Origin: a candidate division KSB1 bacterium
GTDB taxonomy: Bacteria > Zhuqueibacterota > Zhuqueibacteria > Zhuqueibacterales > Zhuqueibacteraceae
Reading direction: 5' to 3'
Length of the DNA: 64,000 nucleotides
Assembly: GCA_034506175.1 (NCBI GenBank)
Contig: JAPDQB010000009.1
Coordinates: forward strand, 62,001 to 126,000
Below the pieces are notes generated by a model that saw nothing but the letters and a program-made list of their open reading frames with translations, did no database searches and was not told the origin of the DNA. Shown here one piece after another: positions 9,001-16,712 of the stretch. The translations under genes were made by a program, and so were the position numbers. Position 1 is the stretch's first letter. Every line of letters begins with the position of its first letter.

Positions 9001-10333
9001 ACGTCGTTTGATCGAAACGTTTGCCTCCGCTGCCGCCATCGGCATTTACAACGCCAGATTGTTCAACCGCACCGACGAACAATTGCGCCATCGCCTGGAG
9101 GAGCTCACCGCCCGCGTCTATGAACTGCAGGAGTTGCAAGAAGTCAGCACGGCCATAACGTATTCAACACTGGATGTGAAAGGCGTTTTGCAGCAAATTG
9201 CCAAAGGCGCCCGCAGCGTCCTGGATGCGGATGTAACGGTTATTCTGCCTTATGATACCGCCTCGAAAAACTTTCATACCAATTTGGTCGCGTATGATGG
9301 CATACCAGGCGGACTTGAATTCGATGATGTGGTGACACCGGGTGGAGTGGCCACCTCGGTTTTGGGAAGCGCAGAGGGTTATCTGATAGTGGATGATGTT
9401 GAAAGCCCGCCGCATGATGTTGATGTACGACCTCATGAGGGCTTTTTGCAGCAGATTCGCGTTCAATCATTTCTCGGCGTGGCTTTGCGCGTCGGCACCG
9501 GATTTGGCACCGAAGGCAGCAGCGACAAAGAAACGGTTGGTGTGTTGTACATCGATTTTCTTCATCCGCATAAATTTCAAAAAGAAGAAATTCAAGTCGC
9601 GCAAATGTTCGCTAATTATGCCGCCACCGCCATCGCCGCGGCGCGCGTTCACGAGCGCAAGCTGGAGATCGAGCGTGTGGCGGCCATCAACGCTTTTGGC
9701 GCCCGCTTCGCTCATCGCGTGGGAAATCTTTTGGGAACCGTGCCAGTCAATTTCAATGCGATCCAACGCCTGCTGAAAGACTCGAGCAATCCGCACTTGA
9801 AAGCGCATCTGGATTTATTGCGCGAAGATGTCGCCAAGATTGAACGCATTCTCGAAGCCGGCAAGAATCTCAGAAAATTCGGATCGATTCACAAAGAGGC
9901 CGTGGTGATGAACGACATTCTTCGCGAGGTTTTGGGGCAGCAAAAACTTCCCGATCACGTCAACGCCTCTCTCGATCTTGACCAGGAAGTCGGGACGCTT
10001 ACGGCGAACAAATCGGTGCTGATGGATATTCTCAGCGACATGATTGACAATGCTTTGTATGCCATGCCGAACGGCGGGCATTTAACTTTGGGAACTAAAC
10101 TGCATCGTGAGAATAACATGGTTGAGATTCGCGTGAGCGATACAGGCTGGGGAATTCCATCGGATGTCTTGCAAAGCCTGCAAAAGCCGTTGCCGTTCTT
10201 CAGCACGAAGGAAAATAACCTCGGCCTTGGAGTTTGGCTTGATTATCAGGCTGTTCAACAAATGGGAGGAAAGCTGCATATTGAGAGTGAGGTCAACTTT
10301 GGCACTTCTTTCATCATTCAACTGCCGCTTTAA
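6023..10333 (+). CDS. soluble multi-GAF sensor histidine kinase
   Basis: About 1436 residues with no membrane segment, so cytoplasmic. Roughly seven GAF-like modules follow each other (about residues 10-145, 165-310, 320-470, a divergent one 480-675, 685-835, 845-1020, 1030-1210), each ending in the usual GVLYV/GLLYL-type strand and a linking helix. The kinase core has the phospho-acceptor region FGARFAHRVGNLLG (His1231), then MIDNALYAM (N box), VSDTGWGIP (G1) and NLGLGVWL (G2). It should autophosphorylate and pass phosphate to the two receiver proteins just downstream. ATG 6023 is preferred to GTG 6005 because a G-rich stretch precedes it. Repeated GAF modules suggest several small ligands or a large interaction scaffold; ligands are unknown. 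Confidence 0.85.
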   Translation: MEDSKKIEALQARLRERIQALAAEIHADTVTMFCYDRESDKFALPLGYGLLDPSSFQKSMPRSDRLAGKIVKENKTIVAETVANHPEINGPFSRREKIQSVAGYPLAKNDITVGVVFVSYRQPHRFKDNDLAAIKRFAQEAAGEIIAAQVLDRLREQSYREQPEEQQVLQGIVEVICSAMDMPAAIWLRDRYDPKRVSIHAATGISADYQERAAVCLDDESIISQVMRTGESIGVKKIGRDPRFKYPDLAARAGWESLLAVPLKVKNHITGAIELFSFEPREFSRTDLEKISVMIGRIGLAIENYRRFQELQIFSQIVQTLGTILEPEKALQEIVDGARNLAKADTAAIFFFAREKGSEKFRLASHSPKPHEYQLPLPRPIGGISRHVIDTGNSVCINDVLNDVRVNQEVIKEGTRSIVGVPVQVGSEKSGVLYVTSKQPYAFADHDVELLRNLAGHAAAALQRVQLLDALRQIERASSRIVEVDNVTQDLLREICGLGFEFGAVQLVDHASGTIATVQGIGIAQAWTGLAKHRLDVDSEARDIQADIAQNLTIEIITGWDPRFDLWIFNQFNHQRLIRIFAPIFLMRDQKGNLDLPTLECYDWEHPEKIQTKNGSVLRFEPSKMLAARQRYDLEVIGTIEAGYQITQRNSIGVEDAKSFFRVICEKARALWETQLNNVLETIVKNAMQLIAADSATIRLLYDPAKERYAFNVCAGKIGPEFLEIYYPKRGRLGDQALRDREPKVLDRDFEASYPDFYHLAELKKLYRDRYKPDEGIRALACFPLIVSETQYGLLYLHYWREHHFSNEELEWGKLFAEQAVSALKNTLVFQEKRQAARALDSLHFVGQFLVSQPQVKVEELLRRIAQSALNVLNADVITVYLYDQQQDNFPLLPPLVEGRLLVVGFPMMGQIERNDAPSRIIRDIRQNIYAPDALQHPIFCDRTRVRPPGKEIPFVDREKIKSAAGILFQVGSEIVGVMFVNYRTRHEFALEERRLIETFASAAAIGIYNARLFNRTDEQLRHRLEELTARVYELQELQEVSTAITYSTLDVKGVLQQIAKGARSVLDADVTVILPYDTASKNFHTNLVAYDGIPGGLEFDDVVTPGGVATSVLGSAEGYLIVDDVESPPHDVDVRPHEGFLQQIRVQSFLGVALRVGTGFGTEGSSDKETVGVLYIDFLHPHKFQKEEIQVAQMFANYAATAIAAARVHERKLEIERVAAINAFGARFAHRVGNLLGTVPVNFNAIQRLLKDSSNPHLKAHLDLLREDVAKIERILEAGKNLRKFGSIHKEAVVMNDILREVLGQQKLPDHVNASLDLDQEVGTLTANKSVLMDILSDMIDNALYAMPNGGHLTLGTKLHRENNMVEIRVSDTGWGIPSDVLQSLQKPLPFFSTKENNLGLGVWLDYQAVQQMGGKLHIESEVNFGTSFIIQLPL

Positions 10334-10342
10334 AGGATTCAC

Positions 10343-10738
10343 ATGGAAGCCTCGAAACCGAAAATATTGATTGTCGATGACAGATCCAACTGGCGCACCA
10401 CTTTAGAGACGCTGCTGAAATCATACGGGTATGCGGTGACGGTGGCTGCCAATGTGTTGGAAGCGTCGGAGGCCCTGGAGCAAGGCCCGTACAACACCGC
10501 TATTCTCGACGTGCGTTTGGATGATTTTGACGACGAAAATCGCGAAGGACTTTCCACCGTTTTGCTTTCCGCGCATCTCAAGTATCCGCGAATGAGTTTT
10601 ATCGTCATCTCATCTTATTACAGCGAAGCCGAAGTCAGAGACTTTGCGCCGCCCGACGTGAGGTTGTTTTATTTTGATAAAAACAATTTTCCCATTGACA
10701 AAATGCTCAACACGCTCGAGCAACTCGTGCTTTCATAG
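10343..10738 (+). CDS. single-domain response regulator (receiver)
   Basis: 131 residues, all one receiver domain: KILIVDD acidic pocket, phospho-acceptor Asp56 in AILDVRL, and IVISSYY as the conserved Ser/Thr strand. The usual conserved Lys appears in FYFDKNNF. It has no output domain, so it may act as a phosphate sink, a relay, or through a partner. It starts nine bases after the kinase stop and is followed 17 bases later by the receiver-TIR gene, so the three are very probably one operon. Confidence 0.85.
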   Translation: MEASKPKILIVDDRSNWRTTLETLLKSYGYAVTVAANVLEASEALEQGPYNTAILDVRLDDFDDENREGLSTVLLSAHLKYPRMSFIVISSYYSEAEVRDFAPPDVRLFYFDKNNFPIDKMLNTLEQLVLS

Positions 10739-10755
10739 CAAAATAGTTCAACAAA

Positions 10756-11715
10756 ATGGACACCAACGAAAAACTGGCTCTCATCGTTGAGGATGCTTCA
10801 AATTGGGTCAAGCGGCACCAATTGTCGCTTGGCGAGCTTGGCTTTAAAACTTTTGTTGCGCATGACTACGCCGAAGCTGTCGGGCTTTTGCGGCATGAAC
10901 GATTCGACTTGGCAGTCATTGATCTTTACCTGTCGACCAAAGCCGAGCCGGAAAACCTGAACGGAGTTTTTTTGCTGCAGTACCTTTTCGAAAAAAATAT
11001 TCCAGTTATTATTGTCACGGGCTACGGCTCGCGCCGGCTTGCCGACAAAATTTATCATGATTTCGATGTTTTCGAGATTTTGGACAAGCTAGCGTTCGAT
11101 ACAGAGAAATTTAAAAGTTATGTTTTACAAGCAACTGCCTTTAAGCCGGCGGCATCCAATAATCATGAAAAGAAGAAAGCAATATCCCGTAAAAAAATCG
11201 AAGCCTTCATAACGGAATTGCTGCGTGACCTCGGCGCTCAGCCGATCAAATCGGCTCCCGTGAGACGTGAGCGCATCACAGTTCGGACATCGAAATCTTT
11301 GCAGGTTTTTATCAGCCACTCCGTCAAGGATAAAACTTTAACCGACCGCCTTGCCAATGATTTGCGTGCCGCTGGCGTGGAAGTCTGGTATGACAGCGAC
11401 GAAATCAGCGTCGGCGATTCGATACTCGAAAAAATCGAGCATGGCGCCAAGAGCGACTTCATGGTCATCATTCTTTCGCCCGATGCCGTCGTTTCCTGGA
11501 TGGTCAGGCAGGAATTGATGATGTTCTTAAATGAGGAGAAACGGCGCGGTTATTCTTTGATTCTTCCCGTGCTCTACAAAGATTGCGACATACCACCTTT
11601 GCTGGAAGGACGCCGGTATGCCGATTTTCGCGGCAATTATGAATCCGGCTTGGCGGAGTTGCTGCGCAGTCTCGGAATGAAAAGAGGCCAAAACAGTCCT
11701 TTCCCGCAAAACTGA
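10756..11715 (+). CDS. response regulator with C-terminal TIR domain (receiver-TIR fusion)
   Basis: 319 residues. Residues 1-125 are a receiver (LALIVEDASNW, Asp56 in AVIDLYL, VIIVTGYGSR, ILDKLAF). A linker of about 55 residues leads to a TIR_2-type domain from about 180: LQVFISHSVKDKTLTDRLA, GVEVWYDSDEISVGDS, VIILSPDAVVSWMVRQEL. The TIR domain is the output, implying phosphorylation controls TIR assembly or enzymatic activity (inference). By eye, the position of the catalytic Glu of NADase TIRs falls near Ser222, with Glu225 three residues on, so NADase activity is uncertain. Third gene of the GAF-kinase operon. Confidence 0.85.
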   Translation: MDTNEKLALIVEDASNWVKRHQLSLGELGFKTFVAHDYAEAVGLLRHERFDLAVIDLYLSTKAEPENLNGVFLLQYLFEKNIPVIIVTGYGSRRLADKIYHDFDVFEILDKLAFDTEKFKSYVLQATAFKPAASNNHEKKKAISRKKIEAFITELLRDLGAQPIKSAPVRRERITVRTSKSLQVFISHSVKDKTLTDRLANDLRAAGVEVWYDSDEISVGDSILEKIEHGAKSDFMVIILSPDAVVSWMVRQELMMFLNEEKRRGYSLILPVLYKDCDIPPLLEGRRYADFRGNYESGLAELLRSLGMKRGQNSPFPQN

Positions 11716-11737
11716 GATAGAGCAAAGGCAGCAGAGT

Positions 11738-11902
11738 ATGCGCGTTTCCAGACAACTCGCGAAACTTCGCGGACACGGTTTAATCAAAAAAGTCAACAAG
11801 AGTCGCCTTTACCGTGTTACCAAAAGAGGTTATCAATTAATGACCGCGGCGATTTACTGCCGGAACAAAGAGTTTCCGGGATTCGTTTTGCAAGGGGCGT
11901 AA
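11738..11902 (+). pseudogene. 54-codon winged-helix-like fragment
   Basis: A short frame begins MRVSRQLAKLRGHGLIKKV and continues KSRLYRVTKRGYQLMTAAI. This is the last helix-turn-helix and wing of a winged-helix domain. By recognition similar tails occur at the ends of some transposase or plasmid-type proteins. It has no convincing ribosome-binding site, sits just after the receiver-TIR gene and before a repeat, and is best read as a remnant. Confidence 0.4.
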
Positions 11903-11918
11903 ACATCTTCGCAGTCAT

Positions 11919-12055
11919 CACGATGAAAATGCAGCGCAGACATCTTGTCTGCATGCAGGCTGGAAGCCTGCGCCACGGCATTTTCGTGGTAATGATGAAA
12001 ATCAGAGTGCCCCGCTCACAGCGGGGCAATGCTGAAGCATTGCACTCCGGTTTAT
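11919..12055. repeat. composite palindromic repeat (REP-like)
   Basis: First unit 11919-11989: outer arms CACGATGAAAATG and GGCATTTTCGTG enclose GCAGACATCTTGTCTGC and GCAGGCTGGAAGCCTGC hairpins. The same unit recurs at 36496-36563 and 48631-48713. Immediately after it, 12004-12050 is a second structured block with nested hairpins GCCCCGCTCACAGCGGGGC and AATGCTGAAGCATT inside GAGTG/CACTC arms. No coding potential. Confidence 0.7.
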
Positions 12056-12082
12056 TTTCATAGGAACCGGAGGAGGGCTCTC

Positions 12083-12835
12083 ATGCCCAAGCCGAAGCTC
12101 ATTCTTTATTCCCACGAGCTGCCGAATTGCACCTGCTACGAACGCATTTTTAACACCGTGTTTGCCACTGAAGCGGCGGCAACGGTGGAAGATTTTCTGC
12201 GCCGCCTACGGACGACAAAAGCGGCTGCGGCAGTGGTCTGTTGCTGTTCAGGGCAAGAAGAAAGCGTTGAGGAACTCTTGCGTTTGGAAGCGCTCGCCGG
12301 CCCTTTGCCGGTGCTGACGTGTTTGCGCAAGCTTAATCCGCAATTCATTCAAAAAGCGGCCCAACGCGGAGTGGATCGCTTTCTGCTGTGTGACATGCCA
12401 GAGGAGAAAATACGCGACCTCATTTACGAAGCCATCCAAGGTGGTGGGTTGAAAACATTTTTGGAAACCTGTTGTCCGGGCAGCCTTTCTACTCCTTATG
12501 TGCGCCGCATGATTGATGAAATCGTGCATGCCTTCCCACATCGCATGACAGAACCCGAGATGGCCAAACGCCTGGGAATTTCCCAGCGCTGGCTGCAGAA
12601 GACTTGCCGGCAAGCTTTTGGCAAAACCTTCAAACGTCTGCTGCGCCGCATTTGGATACACCAAGCCTTGCGTCTGATGCAGAAGACGACGCTGAATAAC
12701 GTGGAGATCGCCCAACAATTGAATTACAGCGAAGAAAGCAACATGGCGCGGGATTTTCGCAAAGAACTCGGCTACAGCCCCAGCGAAGCGCGGAAACGCT
12801 TAACCACGCAAAGCCCCAACCAATTGTTGTTTTAA
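12083..12835 (+). CDS. AraC-family transcriptional regulator with receiver-like N-terminus
   Basis: 250 residues from ATG 12083, with GGAGGAG at about 12069-12075. The N-terminal 130 residues (KLILYSHELPNCTCYERIF, PVLTCLRKLNPQFIQKAAQ, VDRFLLCDMPEEKIRDLI) resemble a degenerate receiver fold without a clear phospho-acceptor Asp. The C-terminal part has two helix-turn-helix motifs of the AraC type (MAKRLGISQRWLQKTCRQAF; VEIAQQLNYSEESNMARDF then RKELGYSPSEARK). It probably regulates nearby genes. A near-identical copy of its middle part (codons for QFIQKAAQ to AFGKT) occurs at 16687-16971, fused to a BNR-type gene. Confidence 0.8.
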   Translation: MPKPKLILYSHELPNCTCYERIFNTVFATEAAATVEDFLRRLRTTKAAAAVVCCCSGQEESVEELLRLEALAGPLPVLTCLRKLNPQFIQKAAQRGVDRFLLCDMPEEKIRDLIYEAIQGGGLKTFLETCCPGSLSTPYVRRMIDEIVHAFPHRMTEPEMAKRLGISQRWLQKTCRQAFGKTFKRLLRRIWIHQALRLMQKTTLNNVEIAQQLNYSEESNMARDFRKELGYSPSEARKRLTTQSPNQLLF

Positions 12836-12904
12836 AATATTTCTTCTGAATCTTTCCGAACAAGATTTTGTTTCTCACCACAGCCCCCTTTCTTTACAAA
12901 AATT

Positions 12905-12938
12905 AGTTCGCTTTTGGAATGGAAAGTTCGCTTTTGGA
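12905..12938. promoter_or_regulatory. perfect 14-bp direct repeat, candidate operator
   Basis: AGTTCGCTTTTGGA occurs at 12905-12918 and again at 12925-12938, a 20-bp period (two helical turns). It lies between the AraC-type regulator and the lipoprotein gene it would control, about 90 bases before that ATG. AraC proteins commonly bind direct repeats on one DNA face; linking this site to that regulator is inference. Confidence 0.4.
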
Positions 12939-13028
12939 TTTGACGAAGGGGGAAGTTCTTCGTAAATTTAGTCAGTAAAACGTAAAAGTGCATTTGCAAC
13001 TCGTACCAAGAAATACAAAAGCAGTTTT

Positions 13029-14024
13029 ATGAAAAAACACTCGATAATAATCGAAGCCGCGATTCTTGTGCTGAGCCTTACTGTACTCTTGCTGGGCGGA
13101 TGCACGTCCCCCACCGGAAACGATGGCGAGCCGCCAGGGATACAGCCGGTTTATCCAGCCATCGATGGCTTCCCAGCTTGGTCGCCCGATGGGTCTAAGA
13201 TTATCTATATGCACTACGGGATTATAAAAATTTATCCAGGGGGAATGCATGACATCAATCCGGACTTAAGAGGCCTGTGGATGATCAATGCGGATGGCAG
13301 CAATCCCCATCTGCTTTTGCAAGGGTGGGATGTTTATGCCGCTTGGAGCCCGGATGGGCGATGGATTGCCTTTGAGAGGGGGAAACAGATTTATAAGGTT
13401 CCGGTCATGGGCGACAGCTTGGATAAATCTCGTATACAACAACTTACTTTTGCGGGAGAAAATTTTTATCCTGCGTGGAGTCCCGATGGGGAATGGATAG
13501 CGTATGACTCTAATGCAGAAAGCCCGAGAGGCGCGAATTTCATTTGGAAGATGAAGGCGGATGGTTCCGGAAAAAGACGAATTGCCTATGCGTCTACAGA
13601 GGGAGAAACCCGCCAACCCAATTGGTTCCCAGATAATAAAATGATATTACATATTCGATATCTTGTGAACACCTATTCTTCAGAGATTTTTACAATGGAT
13701 GAAAATGGTGGAAATCCATTACGGCTCACTTTTAACAATTCAACTGACTATTATCCCCAATACTCTTCCGATGGAAGGAAGATTGTGTTTGAATCTCAAT
13801 CACGGAACGGCGGCCCACCACAGATTTGGATAATGAACGCCGATGGAAGCAATCCGCAACCCTTAACGACTAAGGGTGGAGTTGAGCCCTCATGGTCACC
13901 GGATGGCACAAAAATCCTGTTCTGCCGATATGATTTCGGCAAATTTGACCCGCACAATGGCACGGTGTGGGTGATGAATGCCGATGGCAGCAACAAACGT
14001 CAGCTCACGTACGGTCCAAATTGA
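13029..14024 (+). CDS. TolB-like (PD40) beta-propeller lipoprotein
   Basis: 331 residues. A lipoprotein signal ends in VLLLGGC, with Cys as the lipidation site. About six PD40 blades follow: FPAWSPDGSKIIYMH, YAAWSPDGRWIAFER, YPAWSPDGEWIAYDS, YPQYSSDGRKIVFES, EPSWSPDGTKILFCR, with linking MNADGSNPxxL repeats, the hallmark of TolB-type propellers. It is likely anchored to a membrane and used for binding proteins or glycans. The gene stands alone, followed by a terminator region, and preceded by the direct repeat near 12905. Confidence 0.8.
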   Translation: MKKHSIIIEAAILVLSLTVLLLGGCTSPTGNDGEPPGIQPVYPAIDGFPAWSPDGSKIIYMHYGIIKIYPGGMHDINPDLRGLWMINADGSNPHLLLQGWDVYAAWSPDGRWIAFERGKQIYKVPVMGDSLDKSRIQQLTFAGENFYPAWSPDGEWIAYDSNAESPRGANFIWKMKADGSGKRRIAYASTEGETRQPNWFPDNKMILHIRYLVNTYSSEIFTMDENGGNPLRLTFNNSTDYYPQYSSDGRKIVFESQSRNGGPPQIWIMNADGSNPQPLTTKGGVEPSWSPDGTKILFCRYDFGKFDPHNGTVWVMNADGSNKRQLTYGPN

Positions 14025-14052
14025 TTGATGCCGCCGAAAGGAGGTGAACAAC

Positions 14053-14067
14053 ATGCAGGACGGATAA
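14053..14067 (+). other. four-codon mini-ORF with strong Shine-Dalgarno
   Basis: AAAGGAGGTG at 14037-14046 is a near-perfect ribosome-binding site, placed correctly for ATG 14053. The frame is only ATG CAG GAC GGA TAA. Four bases later begins a strong hairpin. This looks like a leader-type or regulatory mini-ORF, or the scar of a deleted gene. No known leader peptide is recognised. Confidence 0.4.
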
Positions 14068-14070
14068 ATA

Positions 14071-14103
14071 AACCCCCGCTGTGCTGGTACCACAACGGGG
14101 GTT
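14071..14103 (+). terminator. strong hairpin, terminator-like
   Basis: AACCCCCG (14071-14078) pairs perfectly with CGGGGGTT (14096-14103) around a 17-base loop. There is no long T-run after it, so factor-independent termination is not certain. It follows the mini-ORF directly. Confidence 0.5.
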
Positions 14104-14138
14104 AAGCAGCACAAACAAAATCGGGTTTGAGCTCTTTT

Positions 14139-14167
14139 CACTTCACCGAGGTGAAGTGGCCCTTTTT
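14139..14167 (+). terminator. intrinsic terminator
   Basis: CACTTCAC (14139-14146) and GTGAAGTG (14151-14158) form an eight-base stem with a tetraloop, followed by GCCCTTTTT. A good rho-independent terminator for the lipoprotein transcript. Confidence 0.65.
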
Positions 14168-14267
14168 GTTTGCACTGTAATATAATCATTCCACTCTTGT
14201 TTTCCAAATGGTAAATAACCAGGAGAAAAAGACATGAAAAAGGAACATTTTCAATTCGCTATCCACG

Positions 14268-16562
14268 GTGAAGATAATTGCGGCCGTCGCTTTTATCTTC
14301 CTGTGGGTGTCCGGCCCTCTTTGGGGTCAAGCCGTCGCAGATCTATCAGAGGAGATGCTGGTATACGTTCAGCCTGGAAATCTGGAATTCCCTCCGAACC
14401 AGCGAGGCGCACTTCCTCCTGATAGTATCAACATTCCTTCGATACAGTTGCGAAATGCCTTCAATCGTTTTCAGATCACCTCCATCGCCAAAGCCTTTCC
14501 TGATTTTTCCGATGCCGATACCGTCCGCAGCGACGAAGCGGGAAGATTGGTCAAAATTCCCCAGTTTTCACGCATATTCCGTCTGCAACTTCCCAATAAG
14601 GCAATAGTAGACTCTGCCATTGTGGTCTTGTCAAAAATTCCCGGAGTCCTCTTTGCCGAGAAGAATATGGAGGCACGTTTGTTTTTGGATGATGATTATC
14701 CGCTGCAATGGCATTTGAATAACACCGGCCAATTGGGTGGAACGCCGGGTGAAGATATTCGAGCGGAATCCGCCTGGTCCATTTTCACGGGCAGTTCGAG
14801 TATCCGAATCGGTGTGATCGACTCGGGCATAGAATTAGGGCATGACGATTTAACCGGAAAATCTTCGGGTGATGCTTATACGACCGGCGCGAATTTTCCC
14901 GTCACCACGCAAAATCACGGCACCCACGTTGCCGGCATAGCGGCAGCCAGCCATAATAATGTCGGGAGAGTTCGCGGCGTCGATGCCAATGCCCGCATCG
15001 TATCTCGCCGCATATTCCAAGCAGATCGCGTGTCCCTGCCGAACAATCCGGACGGATATGTGGGCGACAGTGAAGCCGCAAATCAGATCATTTCGGCCGT
15101 AGATGCAGGCTCTCACGTCTTGAATAATAGCTGGGGATCAGCATCATACAGCTCCACACTCCGTTCGGCGTTTGCCTATGCGTACAAATTAAATCGAGTC
15201 GCTGTTGCGGCGATGGGAAACGCGAGCAGCAGCACGACAGAATACCCGGCAGGGTTTGGTCAGGGGATCATCGCCGTCGGAGCGACAACCAATATTGGCG
15301 GTCGAAGCAGTTTCTCAAACACTGGAAATCACATTGATGTTTCAGCGCCTGGAAGCAATATTTACTCAACGATAACGGGCAACAGCTACACCTACTATTC
15401 CGGCACCTCGATGGCGACACCCATTGTATCCGGCATCGCCTCGCTGCTCAAAGGATACAATTCCAACCTCTACAACGACGACATTGAGCAAATCATCAGA
15501 CTCGGAGTTGATGATAAAGGACCAATAACGGGTTGGGATCCTGAATACGGTACTGGTCGCGTCAATGCGCGCAAGGCGCTGGATTATTTGCGTGCGCCTT
15601 ATACGCTCAGCCAACTGACTGCGACCAACGGCACGACGGTCAGCACCAGCGGCACTTTTCAAATGACGTTCTATGCCACTGCCGGGCTTGCCGATGGCCT
15701 CTACATTGTCAAACGATATGTGATTCAGAAATCGGTGACTTTCCCGACTGCCTATAACCCCGCACCTTATGTTTGGGGACGAGGTGTGGCTTCCAATGGC
15801 TTTAATTATGCCAACCCGAATTTCGGGATGCCTTGGTGTAAAGTGGTTGACGGTACCATCACGACAACAAGCGCCACCTTGGAGACGGTGGTCTATGAAG
15901 TTTGGAGCTTGGGTGGCCAATATCTTGGCTTCAAGCCAACCACTCCATCAAGCGCTGTTTTGGGTTACACGATTCTTGGCATTCCACAACCGCTCAGCGT
16001 GACCATCACCGGCCCGGGTGTGCTGCTTTGGAAACAATGGGGTACCTGGACAGCCAATCCTTCAGGTGGGGTTGGCTCCTACTCTTATGAATGGCGTTAC
16101 CGTAACAACGGAACCGGCGATTGGTCGTCTGTGGTGAGCACCTCACAAAACTACACGCGCCAAATGCCAAATAATGACATCGAATTGCAAGTTAAAGTTA
16201 CAAGTGGCAGCGAAATTGCTTATGACACGAACTATGTTACCTTGGGTCCGATTGATCCCAAGATAGCCTATCCGATTGGCGTCGAAGAAAATGTCATACC
16301 AGTGGACTTCGCGCTGTCGCAAAACTTCCCCAACCCCTTCAACCCTGAAACTGCCATTCGCTTTGGCCTGCCGCAAGATGAACACGTGCAATTGGTGGTC
16401 ATTGATCTTTTGGGCCGTGAAGTACGGAAGTTAGTTGATAACGATTTCAGTGCTGGTTACCATTCGGTGGTTTGGGACGGCAAAGATAACGCGGGCAGCG
16501 CCGTTGCCTCCGGCGTTTACATCATTCATGCTTGCCTTAAATGTGCCAACCTCGAACGCTAA
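14268..16562 (+). CDS. S8 subtilisin-like serine peptidase with T9SS sorting domain
   Basis: 764 residues. Signal peptide (MKIIAAVAFIFLWVSGPLWG), a propeptide-like region, then the subtilase domain with the triad Asp185 (IGVIDSGIELGHDD), His217 (NHGTHVAGIAAA) and Ser381 (YYSGTSMATPIVSG); the oxyanion Asn lies in AVAAMGNAS. An Ig-like region follows and a C-terminal sorting domain starts at QNFPNPFNPETAIRF. The sorting domain is incomplete: after SGVYIIHA it ends CLKCANLER instead of the usual last strands, which may impair export. GTG 14268 is needed for the signal peptide; the ATG at 14234, which has the better ribosome-binding site (AGGAGA), is out of frame, hinting at a small indel. Confidence 0.85.
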   Translation: MKIIAAVAFIFLWVSGPLWGQAVADLSEEMLVYVQPGNLEFPPNQRGALPPDSINIPSIQLRNAFNRFQITSIAKAFPDFSDADTVRSDEAGRLVKIPQFSRIFRLQLPNKAIVDSAIVVLSKIPGVLFAEKNMEARLFLDDDYPLQWHLNNTGQLGGTPGEDIRAESAWSIFTGSSSIRIGVIDSGIELGHDDLTGKSSGDAYTTGANFPVTTQNHGTHVAGIAAASHNNVGRVRGVDANARIVSRRIFQADRVSLPNNPDGYVGDSEAANQIISAVDAGSHVLNNSWGSASYSSTLRSAFAYAYKLNRVAVAAMGNASSSTTEYPAGFGQGIIAVGATTNIGGRSSFSNTGNHIDVSAPGSNIYSTITGNSYTYYSGTSMATPIVSGIASLLKGYNSNLYNDDIEQIIRLGVDDKGPITGWDPEYGTGRVNARKALDYLRAPYTLSQLTATNGTTVSTSGTFQMTFYATAGLADGLYIVKRYVIQKSVTFPTAYNPAPYVWGRGVASNGFNYANPNFGMPWCKVVDGTITTTSATLETVVYEVWSLGGQYLGFKPTTPSSAVLGYTILGIPQPLSVTITGPGVLLWKQWGTWTANPSGGVGSYSYEWRYRNNGTGDWSSVVSTSQNYTRQMPNNDIELQVKVTSGSEIAYDTNYVTLGPIDPKIAYPIGVEENVIPVDFALSQNFPNPFNPETAIRFGLPQDEHVQLVVIDLLGREVRKLVDNDFSAGYHSVVWDGKDNAGSAVASGVYIIHACLKCANLER

Positions 16563-16604
16563 GGCCCATCACGATGTATGTTGCGCAACGTGATGGGCCT
16601 TTTT
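16563..16604 (+). terminator. intrinsic terminator after the subtilase
   Basis: GGCCCATCACG (16563-16573) pairs perfectly with CGTGATGGGCC (16589-16599), followed directly by TTTTT. The stem starts one base after the subtilase stop codon. Confidence 0.85.
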
Positions 16605-16712
16605 GCTGAAACTTTCCGTTGACTATTTTGTCCTCCCCACTTTATATTAAAACAATGATTTCAGAGAAAAGAACGAATAAGTCAGTTTATTCAAAAGGCG
16701 GCGCAGCGCGGG

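Noticed and set aside
7145-9139. 664-codon open frame on the minus strand
   Set aside because: It lies wholly inside the GAF kinase gene; its translation has no recognisable domain, while the plus strand has clear GAF and kinase motifs.
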